From Engraulis encrasicolus (lineage: Eukaryota > Chordata > Actinopteri > Clupeiformes > Engraulidae), in the NCBI RefSeq assembly GCF_034702125.1, contig NC_085867.1, forward strand, positions 49,365,898-49,429,897: a DNA stretch of 64,000 bases. The letters run 5' to 3'. The notes beneath the pieces are model-generated. The model was not told the origin of the DNA. It saw nothing but the letters and a program-made list of their open reading frames with translations, and searched no databases. A program made the translations under genes and the position numbers. Position 1 is the first letter of the stretch. Each line of letters opens with the position of its first letter. Positions 59,102-64,000 of this stretch are shown one piece after another.

Positions 59102-59443
59102 AGGGGTATGCCACTATTTTGGGGCTTAATACAGTTAAAATCGTTGGCCAGGGTTTATAAAGATGGTAAAGTGTCTTATTTTTCATGTGAAGCGTTGTCT
59201 TGCTTTAAGACAAGTTAAAAGAGGGAGTATGTCGCTAAGCTAGTGAAAGTCAATGCATCCATGTAGCATTGCTACATGCTACACGGATCCATTGACTTTC
59301 ACTAGCTTAGCGACATGCCCCCTCTTTTAACTTGTCTTAAAACAAGACAACGGCTTACATGAAAAATAAGACACTTTACCACCTATATAAACCCTGGCCA
59401 ACGATTTTAACTGTATTAAGCCCCAAAATAGTGGCATACCCCT
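59102..59443. mobile_element. Foldback TTAA MITE, 342 bp
   Basis: Flanked by TTAA at 59,098-59,101 and 59,444-59,447. AGGGGTATGCCACTATTTTG pairs with its complement at the other end and the arms are complementary over about 150 bp each, meeting near CATTGCTACATG at 59,262. Confidence 0.93.
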
Positions 59444-59553
59444 TTAAAGGTACACTGTTCAGGAAATGGTCAAAAAAGATACTGAAACTATGCTGCTGAT
59501 TGAAACTGGGCTGCCTACTCTACTGCCAAATTTGATCTTTTCATGAAAGTTTA

Positions 59554-59829
59554 CTAAGTAGGCCTACTGGTACCGCGTAATAAACTAATATTTTCTAGTA
59601 TGGCCCAAGTACAGTCATTTTTGCAGCTAAAAATTGATATTGACAATCCTCCCCCATTGTTCTCATCCACCTGCTCAAGCCCATATACAGTAAATGTTTC
59701 AAGTGAATTGCTCAAGGTCTGAGTTTGTGCAAGAACAAGCTGAAGAGATAAGACAGTGAGCAACAGTTGCAACAGGCGCTGGTTGCAACACATTAGAAAT
59801 GCAGTGTAAATAAATGTATTCAATTTCAA
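59554..59829 (-). other. Possible first exon with a signal peptide
   Basis: A 91-codon frame on the minus strand includes RLLQLLLTVLSLQLVLAQTQ, a good signal-peptide core, then LSNSLETFTVYGLEQVDENN. It contains the third copy of the repeat at 58,639-58,947. No downstream exon or homology recognised. Confidence 0.35.
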
Positions 59830-59995
59830 TTAAAATTATCATTACTGTATCATTATTGTTATTATTATAACTAATGTTTTTTTTGGGTGGCTTTCATGCA
59901 TTTAACACAGACAGGACTGTGAAGAGATGACAGGAAGCAAATGGGAGATACCGGTAGATGGGGATGGGCCGGCAGGCCTGTAGCCAGCCTTGTGG

Positions 59996-60014
59996 TGGGG
60001 GGGGGGGGGGGGGA
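59996..60014. repeat. Poly-G tract
   Basis: About 17 consecutive G, 150 bases before the assembly gap. Confidence 0.95.
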
Positions 60015-60165
60015 TCTTTTTCCCCCGAAAGTGGGCTTCATTTGGCGCCCTATTCCAATGTCCCCAAATACACGAACACACTTCAAATATTTTAATTTAG
60101 ACATATTTTATTCATTATGAGTTTGCTGTGAGTCTGTTGCTGTCCTTAATTGTTTGTTTTGTTTT

Positions 60166-60265
60166 NNNNNNNNNNNNNNNNNNNNNNNNNNNNNNNNNNN
60201 NNNNNNNNNNNNNNNNNNNNNNNNNNNNNNNNNNNNNNNNNNNNNNNNNNNNNNNNNNNNNNNNN
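60166..60265. other. Assembly gap, 100 N
   Basis: Exactly 100 N, the usual placeholder for a gap of unknown size. Confidence 0.99.
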
Positions 60266-60880
60266 CATCTGCCTACTGTCGGTGCGTCTTTTTGCATAGC
60301 CACTCAAGAACAGTCGGGGGTTGGAAGCAAAGTAACCTGTTTCAAACCAAATGTCTTTTAAACATTTCCTTTGTTAGCTCCCCCACTGACGCTGCGCAAT
60401 GCAATGCAATGCGCCCTTTTTGCGCGCCTGTTTGTAGACATTAGCCAAGTAGGCCTAGTTGGATAGGTTGTTTCCTATTTGATGGTCCATCAAAAAAGGA
60501 CGAACTGCTGCTTTGGCATTTCATTTTTGCAGGTCGTTTGCATTAGCGATATGTTACTAATTCCCGTACATAACGCAACTTTGTTGCATATTTGCTGTTG
60601 AGTCCGGGACCTCGTAAACATCAAAGCTTCCACCACGTCGGGCAATTTAGAAAGTGAGTGCAATGTAGACTGCAGAAAAGGGTCACAAGTTGCCTGTCAT
60701 GTCAACATTTTTGTTAGTTTATTCTGATAGGCCTATTCGCCTTTTCCAGCAAAGATAAAAACCAGAAGGGGGGATCATCCCCCCGGCAAATCGCACCTGC
60801 TCCCCATCAATAGGCCTTGTGTATTGTGTCGTGATTTTTTGTTTTAATAAACAAAGAAATAAATAATGAAATAAAAGCAT
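60266..60880. other. Non-coding interval after the gap
   Basis: Nothing supportable; a small AATGC repeat at about 60,398. Confidence 0.55.
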
Positions 60881-60884
60881 CCAG

Positions 60885-61320
60885 TCGCCATTCAGCCAGC
60901 CGCTCGGGAATATAAATAACCTAAATGTAATTAAACAAACAATTCTACTGGGTGTAGGCCTATCGTGCAGTGTAAAAGCAACTGGGTGCTCATTCCTTAA
61001 ACTAAATAGGCCTAAAGAGAACCAGCACTCCACGTGTGTGACGGGCAATAAAATATATAAATAAATAATAAACCATCCGCGTTCCGTCAGCCGCCATTCA
61101 GCCAGCCGCTGGGGAAAATCTAAATAAATAAATAAATAAACTAGCACCGTTCCGTCAGCCGCCATTCAACCAGCCGCTCCAGTAGGCCTAAATATAAATA
61201 AATAGGCTAAATAAACTACCACCGTTCCGTCAGCCGCCATTCAGCCAGCCGCTCGAGTAAATATAAATAAATAAATAAATAACCTAGCACCGTTCCGTCA
61301 GCCGCCGTTCAGCCAGCTGA
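60885..61320 (+). repeat. Tandem repeat, unit about 70 bp, four to five copies
   Basis: The core CCGTTCCGTCAGCCGCCATT followed by CAGCCAGCCGCTCG and an AAATAAATAAAT spacer recurs at about 61,078, 61,148, 61,222 and 61,290; a partial copy is at 60,885. Confidence 0.88.
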
Positions 61321-62662
61321 GCCGCCACTCAAAGTCGACAGTGAAGTTACGTTTACCCATTCATCTTCACCTGGACAGATCTGTGTTTGAGAGGGAAATT
61401 GTCTAAAACCGTATTAATAGAATACACGCGCATGGTGTTTTTTGAGTGTAGCGCGGATGAAGGAAGCGAGGCTCACGTCACCGCAGTCCCAGTGAACGAC
61501 GTCCCTGACCCGCGACCGAACCCTTGAAGACTGGACCCCCTGCCTTTCCCCAGATAAGCGCCACATACATTGATACAAATACACTCGACACTCCCTCCCT
61601 CGGACTATTACCCTCCTTTTATTTTATTTCTTTTCCCTTCCATGGACAATCCAGTTTTCCCTTTTAATCTTTGTGGACATTGGCCATTTTATTGTTTTTA
61701 CAGAGCTCTGGTTTTATTTATTTATTTTCACTATTTATTATTTTATTGCATTGGGTATTTTAATACAGCTTAAGCTGGACATACTTGAACTTAACCCCCT
61801 CATTATTGATTAATAAATATTGTAATTGTTTTCTTGTATATCAACTGTTGTCTGTCAGATCATTTGCTTCTCCAGTAGCGAACCTAGTCTCAAGGCCCAA
61901 GGATATTTCCTCTTCCGTTCCTCTCCTTCTAACTCCCTCCTGTAGAATAATACTTATAACTCTTGTAACCCATTATAGTAGTGGTGTAGTGGGGTTACAC
62001 ACACATTTATCTTTCATATAATACACAAAGTGTAGACATGGCATTATTTCCCTCAGCAAGAATGAATATTTAATGCTGGTTTTGGGCGTTTTCATGCCGT
62101 CCTGTTTTCCAAATGTCAGATTCAGTCTTCATATTAGCATGTAAAGAAACTTGTTTTGCCCAAGGCGATTGCAAATGTTGATTCACAGTAATCATCACAA
62201 TATGACAAAACTGTCAGAAAGACCACTGTCCATTCCATTATACATGAAATTTGCCATTTTGTGTGTGTCCACGAAAACAGTGTTAACCGTGTCACGGTCT
62301 GAAACCCCCTCCATAAATCAGTAATGGTTTGGTCTTAGGCCATACGAATAACATCACGTGATGTCATAACCTCTTTGGCAGGATATGGGAAGACTTATTG
62401 GTAAGTTTTGAACTTCATTCTTCCATAATTTAATCCATTCTTTTTCATGTTCTCATAGCGGGAAAATTGCCTGTCAACTGTGTTATCAACATATTCATAA
62501 GAATCTGATTTAGAAATCACATGTAGAAAAGCACAGATAAAGCATACAAATACATGAATGGATTAAGGTGTTGTGGGAACTTCTGAGGTCCTCAGTTAGC
62601 ACAACACCATAAAAATGGCTGAAATGTCAACCGTGTTACCGTCAATGGTGTTACAATTAGCT
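61321..62662. other. Non-coding interval
   Basis: No gene. 61,440-62,000 has a GC-rich start, an AATAAA near 61,811 and ends GTGGGGTTACAC-like; it could be a solo LTR but its termini were not found. Confidence 0.45.
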
Positions 62663-62670
62663 ATGATAGT

Positions 62671-62868
62671 CAGGGTTGCCAGATGAGGCTGATGATTTCC
62701 AGCCCAAAAAATTTTCAAAACCCGCCTAGAAGCACAAAATCCCGCCCAATTCTATTGATTTCTATGGCAAAAAGTGGGCAGGTTTTTCTGATAAATTCCA
62801 TTTTTACCCGCACACGGCCATCCTAAGCAGCCCAATTGTGCGGGAACCAGCCCAATCTGGCAACACTG
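62671..62868. mobile_element. GTTGCCAGAT MITE, hAT type (198 bp)
   Basis: CAGGGTTGCCAGATGAGG to CAATCTGGCAACACTG, flanked by ATGATAGT and ATGACAGT (one mismatch in 8). Interior words CCCGCC and GGGCAGG are shared with the copies at 36,325 and 47,412. Confidence 0.9.
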
Positions 62869-62876
62869 ATGACAGT

Positions 62877-64000
62877 GGAGGAAGAGTATGTTTTTGCCAA
62901 TTTATCTCCATATTGACAGACAAACAAACAAAATAATTTGTGTTCTAGGGAGATGGGTTCGTCTGCTCTGTTTTTTTCTCCTAAAAAGTGCAGACTTGTT
63001 CCCCTGCACTGTTGACCGTAACACAGTTGAGTAACACGGTTGACTGTTTTGAAAGTGTTTTTGAGCTATTGATCCCTTATGTGTTGAAAAAATCATATGA
63101 ACAGACACTAGGGATTATCTCTGGAGAAGGAAGTCTTGTGTAAGGAGGGCAACTAAATTCAAATCAGACGTTACAGGGATTTATAATGAAAAATGTGTCA
63201 GTCTGTATCACAGTGAATCATAAAATCCTACTTATGGAGCTCAACAATCATATTTTCTATATCAGTTGCACAGATTAATGACATTATTATTGCTAAGGGA
63301 CATAAGCACTTTCAAACGTATGTTGTTTCAACTCTGTAGTATTTTTATATATGTTTGAAATGACATAGTATTTGTCCATAACACTGTTGACAAAATAATC
63401 AAGCAAATGTTTGAGTATTTATCAAATTATTTAAGATTAAGCTTGGCAATTTGTTTGTTTGGAAACTTAAATATATACACTATGTAAACATCTAGGTCAT
63501 TTAGTTGAAAAAAAAAAATTGACATTTTGCTTTTGCCAAAAGCGTAGGGGAATCATAGAATCACTCTACACAGAAGAAATATAAAATTTGAGAACAGAAA
63601 TAAAGTCTTTAAATTCTTCAAAGACCTTTTTTTCTCAGTGTACTTCACTTATTCCAGCACCCAGTACGTCATTTCGATGTAGGGAACTAACCCCGCCCCC
63701 ACTCATCTGTGTCCTCCTCAACAACCCCTAAGGCTCCCCAACGCCCCCTGGGGGGCTGTAGCGCCCCCGTTGAGAAACACAACTGTAGGATCATAGTGTA
63801 AAAAAACCAAAAAACTTTCTGATGATTTTGTCCCAAACAGCTCAGCACCTATTTGGCATAATTGTCTTCAGTTCATCCATCGGCTCTTCCACTCAGGCAA
63901 GCTTTGATGTGTTACAAACGGTGCATCCATCCTTAATACAGCCACCATAGTGTGTGTGTAGTGTGAATGTGTGTGTGAATAGAGAGAAATGTAGGCTTAT
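62877..64000. other. Non-coding interval with old repeat words
   Basis: The words AACCGTGTTAC, GTTGACCGTAACAC and AACACGGTTGAC recur at about 62,282, 62,630, 63,013 and 63,380, suggesting an old dispersed element spanning 62.3-63.4 kb. GTTGAGAAACACAACTG near 63,770 is a hAT-like terminus without a partner. No gene. Confidence 0.5.

Noticed and set aside
61440..62000. Solo LTR
   Set aside because: A polyA signal and composition hint at it, but no TG...CA ends with a target duplication could be found.

Overview
The window is vertebrate, almost certainly teleost, nuclear DNA. The evidence is the repeat content: a Ty3/gypsy chromovirus, L2-type LINEs, tRNA-derived SINEs with A and B boxes, many hAT, pogo, piggyBac- and Kolobok-type DNA elements, long (CA)n tracts, and spliced genes with vertebrate-style splice sites. 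The species cannot be fixed from sequence alone. Most of the 64 kb is transposon and satellite DNA. Only two host-type genes can be supported, in the 42.8-49.3 kb segment.

Layout. 1-3.3 kb: 3' half of a Ty3/gypsy element (RT-RNase H, integrase, chromodomain, 3' LTR) with one frameshift. 3.3-12.9 kb: no gene; a TTAA-flanked piggyBac-like MITE, a foldback element inside a small satellite block, and one hAT element nested in another. 12.9-26.3 kb: a satellite array of about 191-194 bp monomers, broken by a Kolobok-type element carrying a ruined THAP gene (itself hit by a hAT MITE), by MITEs, and by a hAT element with a perfect 8-bp target duplication. A roughly 2.4 kb block of the array, including one MITE, is tandemly duplicated. 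26.3-32.4 kb: a 781-bp TTAA element, another MITE copy, a pogo-like element and a retroposed hammerhead-like fragment. 33.2-35.5 kb: a THAP-domain exon on the minus strand and a 1.9-kb ATAT-flanked element. 36-41.4 kb: hAT MITEs, strong hairpins and SINEs.

Genes. 42,873-44,845 (+) is the 3' part of an unrecognised spliced gene: five exons whose phases agree at every junction, ending in a stop and a polyA signal. 47,639-49,252 (-) is a single coding exon for a secreted protein with a signal peptide, a hydrophobic segment and a C-terminal EGF domain, resembling the SE-cephalotoxin-like family of fishes. The two are convergent and separated by minisatellites and a long (AC)n tract.

49.3-64 kb: a 2.1-kb hAT element, a LINE split by a 2.5-kb inverted-repeat element that holds a second LINE copy which in turn holds a second 781-bp TTAA element, a SINE, a 342-bp foldback TTAA element, a 100-N assembly gap and tandem repeats.

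Outside the two genes, the clearest signals are the order of insertions that target duplications allow, repeated insertion at one site of the satellite monomer, and a strong excess of the palindrome TAGGCCTA throughout. All coordinates and counts were read by eye and may be off by a few bases.
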